Positions 1-6,223 of a stretch of 12,238 nt of DNA are shown in pieces. Position 1 is the first letter of the stretch, and the number at the start of each line of letters is the position of its first letter. The DNA is from an uncultured Collinsella sp. GTDB lineage: Bacteria; Actinomycetota; Coriobacteriia; Coriobacteriales; Coriobacteriaceae. Position numbers and translations under genes: made by a program. The stretch covers positions 1-12,238 of the forward strand of contig USHA01000067.1 of assembly GCA_900554325.1 (NCBI GenBank), given 5' to 3'. Below the pieces are notes generated by a model. It saw nothing but the letters and a program-made list of their open reading frames with translations, had not been told where the DNA came from and did no database searches.

Positions 1-326
1 CCGCCGGTGGCGCAGGTTGCGTACAGTTCGGCACCGGGCCAGCGGCGGCGGATGGCGTCTAGTGCTAGGGCTAGGTCGGTGTAGTCCTTGTATGGGTTGT
101 GGCGCTCTACCTCAAAATCAGTAGCGGCATCCACTAGGGCGCGTCCGGCATCGCTCACGGTGTCGGCGTCACCGACATAGACGTCGCAGCCCAGCCCGGC
201 GCCCAGCAGCGCGTCGAGTCCGCGGTCCACGGCGACAACGTGGTCGCACTCCCCTGCTAGCCTACGCAACAGATCCGCGCTTGCCACCACGGGCGAGCCG
301 CAGACCACTAATACTTTGCAAGCCAC
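1..326 (-). CDS. Thiamine diphosphokinase, N-terminal part (runs off the left edge)
   Basis: This gene probably makes thiamine diphosphate from thiamine and ATP in the cytoplasm. Only the first 108 codons are in the window; the C-terminal thiamine-binding part lies beyond base 1. The translation opens VACKVLVVCGSP, followed by AVDRGLD (residues 32-38), VGDADTV (51-57) and NPYKDYTDLALAL. These match the order of family motifs: the N-terminal strand, the (A/V)DxG element, the acidic GDxDS-like loop and the KDxTD segment. The loop reads GDADT here rather than the commoner GDFDS. The start is GTG at 326-324: the preceding gene's TAG stop lies in the same frame just upstream, and no other start codon falls between. 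The two genes are 9 bp apart, so they are probably cotranscribed. Leucine is often coded by CTA here, unlike the CTG/CTC of the glg genes. The family call is fairly sure; a related NDP-sugar or pterin kinase is less likely. Confidence 0.8.
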   Translation of the reverse strand, partial: MACKVLVVCGSPVVASADLLRRLAGECDHVVAVDRGLDALLGAGLGCDVYVGDADTVSDAGRALVDAATDFEVERHNPYKDYTDLALALDAIRRRWPGAELYATCATG

Positions 327-335
327 AGCCCTCGC

Positions 336-1025
336 CTATCCCTCAAACGAAAGCACACGGTCAAGGTCCAGCTCCTCATAGCTGTCGATAAAGATATCGC
401 AGTTGGCGCGAACCTCATCGCGCTCCATACGGCCATGCGGGTCATAGATGCCCACGCGCTTAAAGCCAGCGGCGCCGGAGCTCTTAAGGCCAAAGACCGC
501 ATCCTCGAACACCCAAGCGCGCTCAAACTTGCGCCCGTGGCGCTCCTCCAAGCGACGCAGCGCAAGTTCATACACATCCGGGAACTGTTTAGAGCGCCCG
601 GCCTCGCCCGTCGTGGTAACAAACTCCATGTAAGCGTCAAGCCCGGCACCAGCGAGCGCAGACTGCACCAGCTCGGCCGGCGTGGACGTGGCCACGCACA
701 TGGCGATTCCCGCCGCCTTCGCCTGCTCCAAAAACGCCAAGAGTCCCTCGCGCGGCGGTACCTTGGAGTAGCCATCGATCAGAATCTCGCTCAGCTCGCG
801 ATACAGCTCCTCGCCTCCTGTGCCAATGCCCCACGTGTCGTGGTAGGCCTGACATTCGTCCTCGAGCGAAAGATGCTCAAACTGGGCAAAATCGTCGACT
901 GTCACGTCGACACCGTGGCGGTGCAATAACTCTGGCTGGGCATAGGCCCAAACGGGGGTGCTATTAACCAGCGTGCCGTCGCAATCGAAAATAAAAGCAA
1001 CGTTGGGGGCGGCGATCTGGGACAT
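336..1025 (-). CDS. HAD-superfamily (subfamily IA) phosphatase, beta-phosphoglucomutase-like
   Basis: This is a 229-residue cytoplasmic HAD phosphohydrolase, a normal length for the subfamily. Motif I is FDCDGTL, with the nucleophile D14 and acid/base D16. A helical cap spans roughly residues 20-90. Motif II is the VATST stretch near 111-115, motif III the lysine K146 in RSKQFPD, and motif IV FEDAVFG with E174 and D175 for magnesium. The start is ATG at 1025, with an AAAGG ribosome site about 7 bases upstream; an upstream in-frame start at 1046 lacks such a site. The overall pattern is that of the PgmB/GS1-type sugar-phosphate phosphatases, but the substrate cannot be read from sequence. Divergent orientation next to glgB and a shared operator region would suit a hexose-phosphate substrate, though that is inference. 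It is followed after 9 bp by the thiamine diphosphokinase gene. Confidence 0.85.
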   Translation of the reverse strand: MSQIAAPNVAFIFDCDGTLVNSTPVWAYAQPELLHRHGVDVTVDDFAQFEHLSLEDECQAYHDTWGIGTGGEELYRELSEILIDGYSKVPPREGLLAFLEQAKAAGIAMCVATSTPAELVQSALAGAGLDAYMEFVTTTGEAGRSKQFPDVYELALRRLEERHGRKFERAWVFEDAVFGLKSSGAAGFKRVGIYDPHGRMERDEVRANCDIFIDSYEELDLDRVLSFEG

Positions 1026-1048
1026 AAACGAACCTTTCGATGTCAAAT

Positions 1049-1078
1049 GGTAAACATCCTGCTAAAAACGTTTTACCA
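1049..1078. promoter_or_regulatory. Operator-like half-sites (GGTAAAC and AAAACGTTTTACC)
   Basis: GGTAAAC lies at 1049-1055 and GTTTTACCA at 1070-1078. The second sits in a 10-bp perfect palindrome, AAAACGTTTT (1065-1074), with a central CG as in LacI/GalR-family operators. The sites share the half-site of the stronger palindrome at 1110-1135 and lie between the candidate -35 hexamers and the start of the HAD gene. A regulator-binding role is inferred from position and repetition. Confidence 0.5.
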
Positions 1079-1109
1079 AACGTCAAACTAACAATCTTGA
1101 AACCCTAAT

Positions 1110-1135
1110 TGGTAAAACTGTCAAGAGTTTTACCA
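1110..1135. promoter_or_regulatory. Perfect 10-bp-arm palindrome, probable operator
   Basis: TGGTAAAACT (1110-1119) and AGTTTTACCA (1126-1135) are exact reverse complements separated by six bases. A TTGACA hexamer on the - strand (1119-1124) lies across the spacer, so a bound dimer could block polymerase. The half-site GGTAAAAC recurs before the GH13 gene at 10958. A dimeric repressor or activator, possibly LacI-type, is the likely reader; no regulator gene lies in the window. Confidence 0.6.
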
Positions 1136-1222
1136 TCGCAAATCTGTCAGTGGTCTAAACATGGCGCTCACCGATTAAAAGCCACCGCAAAACCACTTTC
1201 CTCCATAAAAGTAATGTACAGG

Positions 1223-1231
1223 TGTTATGGT
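1223..1231 (+). promoter_or_regulatory. Possible extended -10 for the glg operon
   Basis: TGTTATGGT fits an extended -10 (TG, one base, then TATGGT, four of six matches to TATAAT). No good -35 lies 16-18 bp upstream, which extended -10 promoters can tolerate. A start near 1238 would give glgB a leader of about 120 bases containing the hairpins at 1246-1340. This is a weak motif call. Confidence 0.3.
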
Positions 1232-1245
1232 AGTTTCTGCCGAAA

Positions 1246-1340
1246 GTTCCACCGAGCACGCGAGGTGGAACGAATCACCGAAACTTCGCCGTCCCTTCGA
1301 TTCGTGCAGCCTTGGATCTTTCGCATCTAGTCACCAAGGC
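1246..1340 (+). other. Hairpin-rich leader of glgB
   Basis: Three perfect inverted repeats follow one another. GTTCCACC (1246-1253) pairs with GGTGGAAC (1264-1271). ACGAATC (1270-1276) pairs with GATTCGT (1299-1305). GCCTTGG (1309-1315) pairs with CCAAGGC (1334-1340). The first two overlap by two bases, so they could compete. A further short GGCA/TGCC pair (1338-1341 with 1348-1351) reaches almost to the start codon. I do not recognise a known riboswitch class. Confidence 0.45.
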
Positions 1341-1356
1341 AACATGCTGCCGCGTC

Positions 1357-3597
1357 ATGATGGGATCAAACGTGAGCGATACAAAGCTAAAGCCAGCAAC
1401 CAAAAAGCCCGCTGCCCGCAAGCCGGCTCCGCATGCACCGGAGCTCTCTAAGGACGATGTCTATCTGTTTGGCATTGGCATGTGGGAGCGCAGCTGGGAA
1501 AAGATGGGCGCGCACCCCGACACGCAGAACCGTACGCGCGGCTGGCGCTTTTGCGTTTGGGCGCCCGATGTAAAGAGCGTCCACGTCATTGGTGAATTTA
1601 ACGACTGGGATGAGGAAGCCAACCCGCTGGTACCCGTGCATACGAGCGCTATCTGGGAAGGCTTTATTCCTGGCGCCGAGCAGGGTCAGCTCTATAAATA
1701 CCTCATCGAGACCGACGAGGGCGAAAAGCTCTACAAGGCCGATCCGTACGCCTTTAAGGCCGAGTGCCCTCCGGGTACGGCCAGCGTGCTGTGGACCCTC
1801 GACGACTACCAGTGGAACGATGCCGCATGGCTCAAGCGCCGCGCCGGCCACAACCACATGTCGCAGCCCCTCAACATCTACGAGGTGCATATTGGTTCGT
1901 GGAAGCGCCACGGCGACGCGCCGCAGGGCGATCCGGACGAGTACGGCAACTACTCCGGTCCCATGGATCCCTTCCCCGCGCAGCGCGGCGAGTTCTACAC
2001 CTACGACGATCTGTCGGTAGAGCTCGTGGATTACGTGCGCGACATGGGCTATACGCACATCGAGGTCATGCCGCTTATGGAGCATCCCTTCGACGGCTCC
2101 TGGGGCTACCAGACGACCGGCTACTATGCCGCCACCTCGCGCTACGGCAACCCGCAGCAGCTCATGCACTTTATCGATGCGTGCCATAAGGCGGGCATTG
2201 GCGTGATTATGGACTGGGTTCCCGGCGGTTTTTGCGCCGACGCCCACGGCCTTGCTACCTTTAACGGCCACATGCTGTTTGAGCACGAGATTCACCCCAA
2301 CTGGGGCACGCACAAGTTTGACTTTGCCCGCGGCGAGGTCCGCTCCTTCCTGGTGTCCAACGTGCTGTATTGGCTCGAGAACTTCCACGTGGACGGCATT
2401 CGCATGGACGGCGTGTCCAGCATGCTGTACCTTAACTTTGGCATTGACGATCCCGGCCAAAAGAAGTTCAACAAGTACGGTACCGAGGAGGACCTGGACG
2501 CCAGCGCGTTTATTCGCCAGGTCAACTGCGCCGTGGAGGCTCACTTCCCCGACGTGATGATGATGGCCGAGGAGTCCACCGCGTGGCCGCTTGTGACCTA
2601 CCCGCCGCAGGACGGCGGCCTGGGCTTCCACTACAAGTGGGACATGGGCTGGATGAACGACACCCTGCACTACATGCAGACCGATTTTCCGTGGCGCCCC
2701 GGCAACCACGGACTGCTCACGTTCTCCATCATGTACGCCTTTACCGAGAACTTTATTTGCCCGCTGAGCCACGACGAGGTCGTACACGGCAAGTGCTCGC
2801 TGATCGGCCGCATGCCGGGCGACTGGTGGCGCCAGTTTGCCGGCCTGCGCACGCTGGCCTTTTACCAGATGACGCACCCCGGTGCCAAGCTCAACTTTAT
2901 GGGCAACGAGATCGGCCAGTTTATTGAATGGCGCTACTACGAGTCCATTCAGTGGTTCCTGACCGAGCAGTACGAGACGCATGCGCACCACCAGGCGTTT
3001 ATCAAGGCGCTCAACCACCTGTACACCGCCGAGCCCGCCCTGTACGAGCGCGGCTATACCGACGACGGCTTTACATGGATCGACGCGGACAACTCCAAGC
3101 AATCCATCGTGAGCTTTGTGCGCCAGGGCGAAAACGTCGATGACGACCTGGTGATCCTGATCAACTTTGACCCGGCGAGCTACGAGAGCTTCCGCGTAGG
3201 CGTGCCGCGCGAGGGCGACTGGGAGGTCATTTTTGACTCCGACCGTCCCGAGTTTGGCGGCAGCGGATACGCCGGCGACGAGCCCTACACCTGCTCGAGC
3301 GAGCCCTACCCCTGGAACGGGCAGATGGACTCCATTGAGATTAAGGTGCCCGGCTTGGCAGGCGTGGTGCTTAAGCGCCGCGGTCCCAGCAGCTACAAGC
3401 CGCCGGTGGTCGAGGCTCCCAAGGCTGCGCCCAAGAAGCGTACGTCGACGGTAAAGCCCAAGCCCGCGGCTGCTGCCAAGAAGGCTCCGGCTAAGGCCAA
3501 GGCTGCCACGGCGAGCAAGGCCAAGGCCGCCACGGCCAAAAAGCCCGCTACCAAGGCCAAGACAGCTTCTGTTAAGGCCTCTAGCAAGAACGCGTAA
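1357..3597 (+). CDS. glgB: 1,4-alpha-glucan branching enzyme (GH13), with Lys/Ala-rich C-terminal tail
   Basis: GlgB cuts alpha-1,4 glucan chains and re-joins them as alpha-1,6 branches during glycogen synthesis. With this start it has 746 residues: a Lys/Pro/Ala-rich N-terminus (to about 27), a CBM48 module (about 59-145), the GH13 barrel, an all-beta domain and a tail from about 677. Catalytic residues visible are R349 and nucleophile D351 (GIRMDGVSS), acid E405 (MAEEST), and H472/D473 (LSHDEVVHG). Region I reads DWVPGGF, where branching enzymes normally have DWVP(G/A)HF; the invariant His (about 340 in E. coli) is Gly291. It lacks the extra N-terminal domain of E. coli GlgB. The start is uncertain: ATG 1357 and 1360 lack a clear ribosome site, while GTG 1372 (VSDTKLKP) has GGGA six bases upstream. 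A TTG at 1312 is unlikely. It is the first gene of the glg cluster, 94 bp before glgP. Confidence 0.93.
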   Translation: MMGSNVSDTKLKPATKKPAARKPAPHAPELSKDDVYLFGIGMWERSWEKMGAHPDTQNRTRGWRFCVWAPDVKSVHVIGEFNDWDEEANPLVPVHTSAIWEGFIPGAEQGQLYKYLIETDEGEKLYKADPYAFKAECPPGTASVLWTLDDYQWNDAAWLKRRAGHNHMSQPLNIYEVHIGSWKRHGDAPQGDPDEYGNYSGPMDPFPAQRGEFYTYDDLSVELVDYVRDMGYTHIEVMPLMEHPFDGSWGYQTTGYYAATSRYGNPQQLMHFIDACHKAGIGVIMDWVPGGFCADAHGLATFNGHMLFEHEIHPNWGTHKFDFARGEVRSFLVSNVLYWLENFHVDGIRMDGVSSMLYLNFGIDDPGQKKFNKYGTEEDLDASAFIRQVNCAVEAHFPDVMMMAEESTAWPLVTYPPQDGGLGFHYKWDMGWMNDTLHYMQTDFPWRPGNHGLLTFSIMYAFTENFICPLSHDEVVHGKCSLIGRMPGDWWRQFAGLRTLAFYQMTHPGAKLNFMGNEIGQFIEWRYYESIQWFLTEQYETHAHHQAFIKALNHLYTAEPALYERGYTDDGFTWIDADNSKQSIVSFVRQGENVDDDLVILINFDPASYESFRVGVPREGDWEVIFDSDRPEFGGSGYAGDEPYTCSSEPYPWNGQMDSIEIKVPGLAGVVLKRRGPSSYKPPVVEAPKAAPKKRTSTVKPKPAAAAKKAPAKAKAATASKAKAATAKKPATKAKTASVKASSKNA
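3385..3594 (+). other. Lys/Ala/Pro-rich low-complexity tail of GlgB
   Basis: After the beta domain ends at VVLKRRG, about 70 residues follow that are almost only Lys, Ala, Thr, Ser and Pro, with repeats such as KPAAAAKKAPAKAKAA and KAKAATA. This resembles histone H1-like tails and has no counterpart in the usual branching-enzyme fold. It is strongly basic and presumably disordered. The same style of tail, much longer, ends GlgA. Confidence 0.8.
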
Positions 3598-3604
3598 CAA
3601 AGGC

Positions 3605-3622
3605 GTTACCAGTGTTTTTACC
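3605..3622. promoter_or_regulatory. Operator-like elements before glgP
   Basis: GTTACC (3605-3610) and GTTTTTACC (3614-3622) resemble the GTTTTACC half-site of the upstream palindrome, with one extra T in the second. A weak -10-like TAGGAT lies at 3638-3643, 17 bp after TTTTTA. If real, this would be an internal promoter for glgP under the same regulator. The evidence is slight. Confidence 0.25.
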
Positions 3623-3655
3623 CGCCCCATAGGGACGTAGGATACAAGTCATAAC

Positions 3656-3690
3656 CGTTCCGGGAGAGATATCCCCGGGGGAAAGGAACG
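3656..3690 (+). promoter_or_regulatory. Hairpin overlapping the glgP ribosome-binding site
   Basis: CGTTCC (3656-3661) is the exact complement of GGAACG (3685-3690), which overlaps the ribosome site AAAGGAA just before ATG 3692. Inside it, GGGA (3662-3665) pairs with TCCC (3672-3675). The folded form would hide the ribosome site. Whether this regulates translation is inference. Confidence 0.45.
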
Positions 3691-3691
3691 T

Positions 3692-6118
3692 ATGAATAAG
3701 ATCTTCGCAGACAAGCAGGAGTTCACCGAGCTCTATCGCGACGCCGTTATGAGCATTAGCGGCAAGAGCGTCGAGGCCGCCAGCGACCTGGACCGCTTTA
3801 ATGCCCTGGCCAAGCTCGTAGCCGAGAAGGCACGCACCGTTGCCACCAAAAGCGACGCCCGCGCGGTGTCCCAGGGCAAAAAGCGCGTGTACTACTTCTC
3901 GATCGAGTTTTTGATCGGTCGTTTGCTCGACAACTACCTGCTCAACTTTGGCGTGCGCGACATGGTCGCCGAGGCACTCGACGACATGGGCTTCGACCTG
4001 TCCGTCATCGAGAACCAGGAGCCCGATCCGGCTCTGGGCAATGGTGGCCTGGGCCGTCTGGCCGCGTGCTTCCTGGATTCCATGGCAGCCGAGGGCATTG
4101 CCGGCTACGGCAACGGTATGCGCTACCGCTACGGTCTGTTTAAGCAGGAGATCGTTAACGGCAGCCAGGTCGAGGCCACCGATGAGTGGCTCACCCACGG
4201 CTATCCCTGGGAGGTCCGTCGTCAGGACAAGGCCGTGACCATCAAGTTCGGTGGCCACGTTGAGGGCTTTGAGGAGGACGGCCGCACGTTCTACCGCACG
4301 GTGGACACGCAGGATATCTTGGCCGTTCCCTATGACATCCCCGTGGTGGGCTATGCCGGCGAGACCGTCAACAAGCTGCGCGTCTGGGCTGCCGAGCCGG
4401 TCGAGGAGCACTTCGATCTGGAGGCCTTCAACCGCGGCGACTATGCCCTGGCAGACGCCGAGCGCGCCGAGGCCGAGGCCATCAGCGCCATCCTCTACCC
4501 CAACGACGCCGGCGAGCACGGCCGTCTGTTGCGCCTGAAGCAGGAGTACCTGTTTGTTTCGGCCGGCATCTACAGCCTGCTCGACACCTTTGAGAAGGAG
4601 CACGGCGAGAACTGGGAGCTGCTTCCGCAGTTTGTGGCAATCCATACTAACGACACGCACCCCGCCATGTGCGGCCCCGAGCTCATGCGTATCCTCATCG
4701 ACGAGAAGAAGCTCGAGTGGGACGACGCCTGGAACATCGTGACGCAGGTTGTGAGCTACACCAACCACACCATCCTGCCCGAGGCTCTGGAGAAATGGCC
4801 CATCGGCACGTTCTCCAAGCTCCTCCCCCGCGTGTACCAGATCATCGACGAGATCAGCCGTCGTTGGCACGAGTCGTTCGACACCACTCAGGAGGGCTGG
4901 CAGGAGCGTCTGCGCCAGACCGCCATTCTGTGGGACGGCGAGATCCGCATGGCCAACCTGTCCGTGATCTGCAGCCACAGCGTCAACGGCGTGGCCAAGA
5001 TCCACTCCGACATCATCAAGAACATCGTGCTCAAGGACTTCTATGCCCTGACGCCCGAGAAGTTCAACAACAAGACCAACGGCATCTCGCACCGTCGCTT
5101 CTTTGCCGAGGCCAACCCCACCTACGCCAAGCTCGTGACCGAGGCCATTGGCGACGGCTGGCTCAAGGACGCCTTTGAGCTGGAAAAACTCAAGGAGTTC
5201 CAGAACGACACCGAGTTCCTCAAGGCCGTGGGCGCCTCCAAGCGCGCCAACAAGGAGCGTCTGGCTGCCTACGTAAAGGCCGAGACCGGTCTGGTCATTG
5301 ACCCCAACACCGTCTTCGATGTTCAGGTTAAGCGTTTCCACGCCTACAAGCGCCAGCTCATGAACATCATGAAGGTGATGGACATCTACAACCGTCGCAT
5401 CGCCGATCCCAACTTCCATGTGACGCCGACGACCTTCATCTTTAGCGGCAAGGCGGCCTCGAGCTACACCTTCGCCAAGGAGACCATCCGCCTCATTAAC
5501 TCCGTGGCCGACGTTATCAACAACGACCCGCGCGTCAACGAGGTCATGAAGGTCTGCTTTATCCCCAACTTCCGCGTGAGCAACGCCCAGCTCATCTACC
5601 CCGCCGCCGAGATCTCGGAGCAGATCTCCACAGCCGGCAAAGAGGCCTCGGGCACGTCCAACATGAAGCTCATGATGAACGGCGCCATTACGCTGGGTAC
5701 CCTCGACGGCGCCAACATCGAGATCGCCGACCTGGCTGGCCGCGAGAACGAGGCCATCTTTGGCCTGACCGCCCCCGAGGTCGAGAAGCTCTGGGCATCC
5801 AATAGCTACTTTGCGTGGGATACGCTCAACAACGATCGCGAGCGTCTGGGCCGCGTGATGGACGAGCTCAAGGACAACACCTTTGCAGGCCTTTCGGGCA
5901 ACTTCGAGAGCATCTACAACGAGCTCATGAACAACAACGACCCCGACCTGGTCATGGCCGATTTCCGCAGCTACGTGGATGCGTGGGAGGCGCTCACGAA
6001 CAGCTACGGCGACCAGGAGACCTGGAACCGCAAGGCGCTGCTCAACACCGCCTCCTCCGGCTGGTTCTCGAGCGACCGCACCATTCGCGAGTACCGCGAC
6101 GAGATCTGGCACGCGTAA
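3692..6118 (+). CDS. glgP: Glycogen/maltodextrin phosphorylase (GT35)
   Basis: GlgP removes terminal glucose from alpha-1,4 glucans with phosphate, giving glucose-1-phosphate, and needs pyridoxal phosphate. The 808-residue protein has the usual family length with no added tail. Landmarks in order are YFSIEFLIGR, ALGNGGLGRLAACF, GYGNGMRYRYGLF, AIHTNDTHPAM, VSYTNHTILPEALE, KTNGISHRRF, VQVKRFHAYKRQ, and the cofactor site EASGTSNMKLMMNGA with the Schiff-base lysine at K659. The start ATG 3692 follows an AAAGGAA site by about four bases, and the protein opens directly with family-like sequence. It lies 94 bp after glgB and 105 bp before glgC, so one transcript for all is plausible. Placing the degrading enzyme inside the synthetic operon is common and suggests co-regulated turnover. 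Whether it prefers glycogen or maltodextrin cannot be told from sequence. Confidence 0.96.
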   Translation: MNKIFADKQEFTELYRDAVMSISGKSVEAASDLDRFNALAKLVAEKARTVATKSDARAVSQGKKRVYYFSIEFLIGRLLDNYLLNFGVRDMVAEALDDMGFDLSVIENQEPDPALGNGGLGRLAACFLDSMAAEGIAGYGNGMRYRYGLFKQEIVNGSQVEATDEWLTHGYPWEVRRQDKAVTIKFGGHVEGFEEDGRTFYRTVDTQDILAVPYDIPVVGYAGETVNKLRVWAAEPVEEHFDLEAFNRGDYALADAERAEAEAISAILYPNDAGEHGRLLRLKQEYLFVSAGIYSLLDTFEKEHGENWELLPQFVAIHTNDTHPAMCGPELMRILIDEKKLEWDDAWNIVTQVVSYTNHTILPEALEKWPIGTFSKLLPRVYQIIDEISRRWHESFDTTQEGWQERLRQTAILWDGEIRMANLSVICSHSVNGVAKIHSDIIKNIVLKDFYALTPEKFNNKTNGISHRRFFAEANPTYAKLVTEAIGDGWLKDAFELEKLKEFQNDTEFLKAVGASKRANKERLAAYVKAETGLVIDPNTVFDVQVKRFHAYKRQLMNIMKVMDIYNRRIADPNFHVTPTTFIFSGKAASSYTFAKETIRLINSVADVINNDPRVNEVMKVCFIPNFRVSNAQLIYPAAEISEQISTAGKEASGTSNMKLMMNGAITLGTLDGANIEIADLAGRENEAIFGLTAPEVEKLWASNSYFAWDTLNNDRERLGRVMDELKDNTFAGLSGNFESIYNELMNNNDPDLVMADFRSYVDAWEALTNSYGDQETWNRKALLNTASSGWFSSDRTIREYRDEIWHA

Positions 6119-6134
6119 GCGCACGAGCTTCCTC

Positions 6135-6183
6135 ATGCCAGCACGGCATTATTCGGCGGGCGCGTCCAAGCGCCGCGCTCGCC
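6135..6183 (+). other. Small hairpins in the glgP-glgC gap
   Basis: ATGCC (6135-6139) pairs with GGCAT (6145-6149). GGCGC (6159-6163) pairs with GCGCC (6170-6174), with GGCG/CGCC (6155-6158, 6180-6183) available outside it. Neither is followed by a T-run, so they are not clear terminators. They might influence mRNA processing between glgP and glgC; nothing more can be said. Confidence 0.3.
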
Positions 6184-6223
6184 GCTAATGGGTTAGCAAC
6201 ATCGATGACAGAAGGAGAAATCG

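Larger units (their letters stand above)
1026..1356. promoter_or_regulatory. Divergent regulatory region between the HAD gene and glgB
   Basis: This 331-bp gap has no convincing gene. It is more AT-rich than its surroundings. The left half (1041-1135) holds a perfect palindrome, several GGTAAA(A)C-type half-sites and three TGTCAA/CGTCAA hexamers (1041-1046, 1081-1086, 1119-1124). On the - strand these read TTGACA, TTGACG and TTGACA, like -35 boxes for the HAD gene, but none has a good -10 at the usual distance. The right half (1223-1351) holds a possible extended -10 and successive hairpins before glgB. Two short + strand open frames here have neither a ribosome site nor recognisable protein sequence. 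Confidence 0.7.

Noticed and set aside
1109..1451. Short + strand open frames in the gap before glgB
   Set aside because: No ribosome site or recognisable protein features; they run through the hairpins and into glgB in another frame.
1387..6136. Two very long - strand open frames (1387-3630 and 3581-6136) opposite glgB and glgP
   Set aside because: They mirror the GC-biased codons of real genes, have low-complexity Val/Leu/Gly/His-rich translations without family motifs, and lack ribosome sites. The + strand genes are unmistakable.
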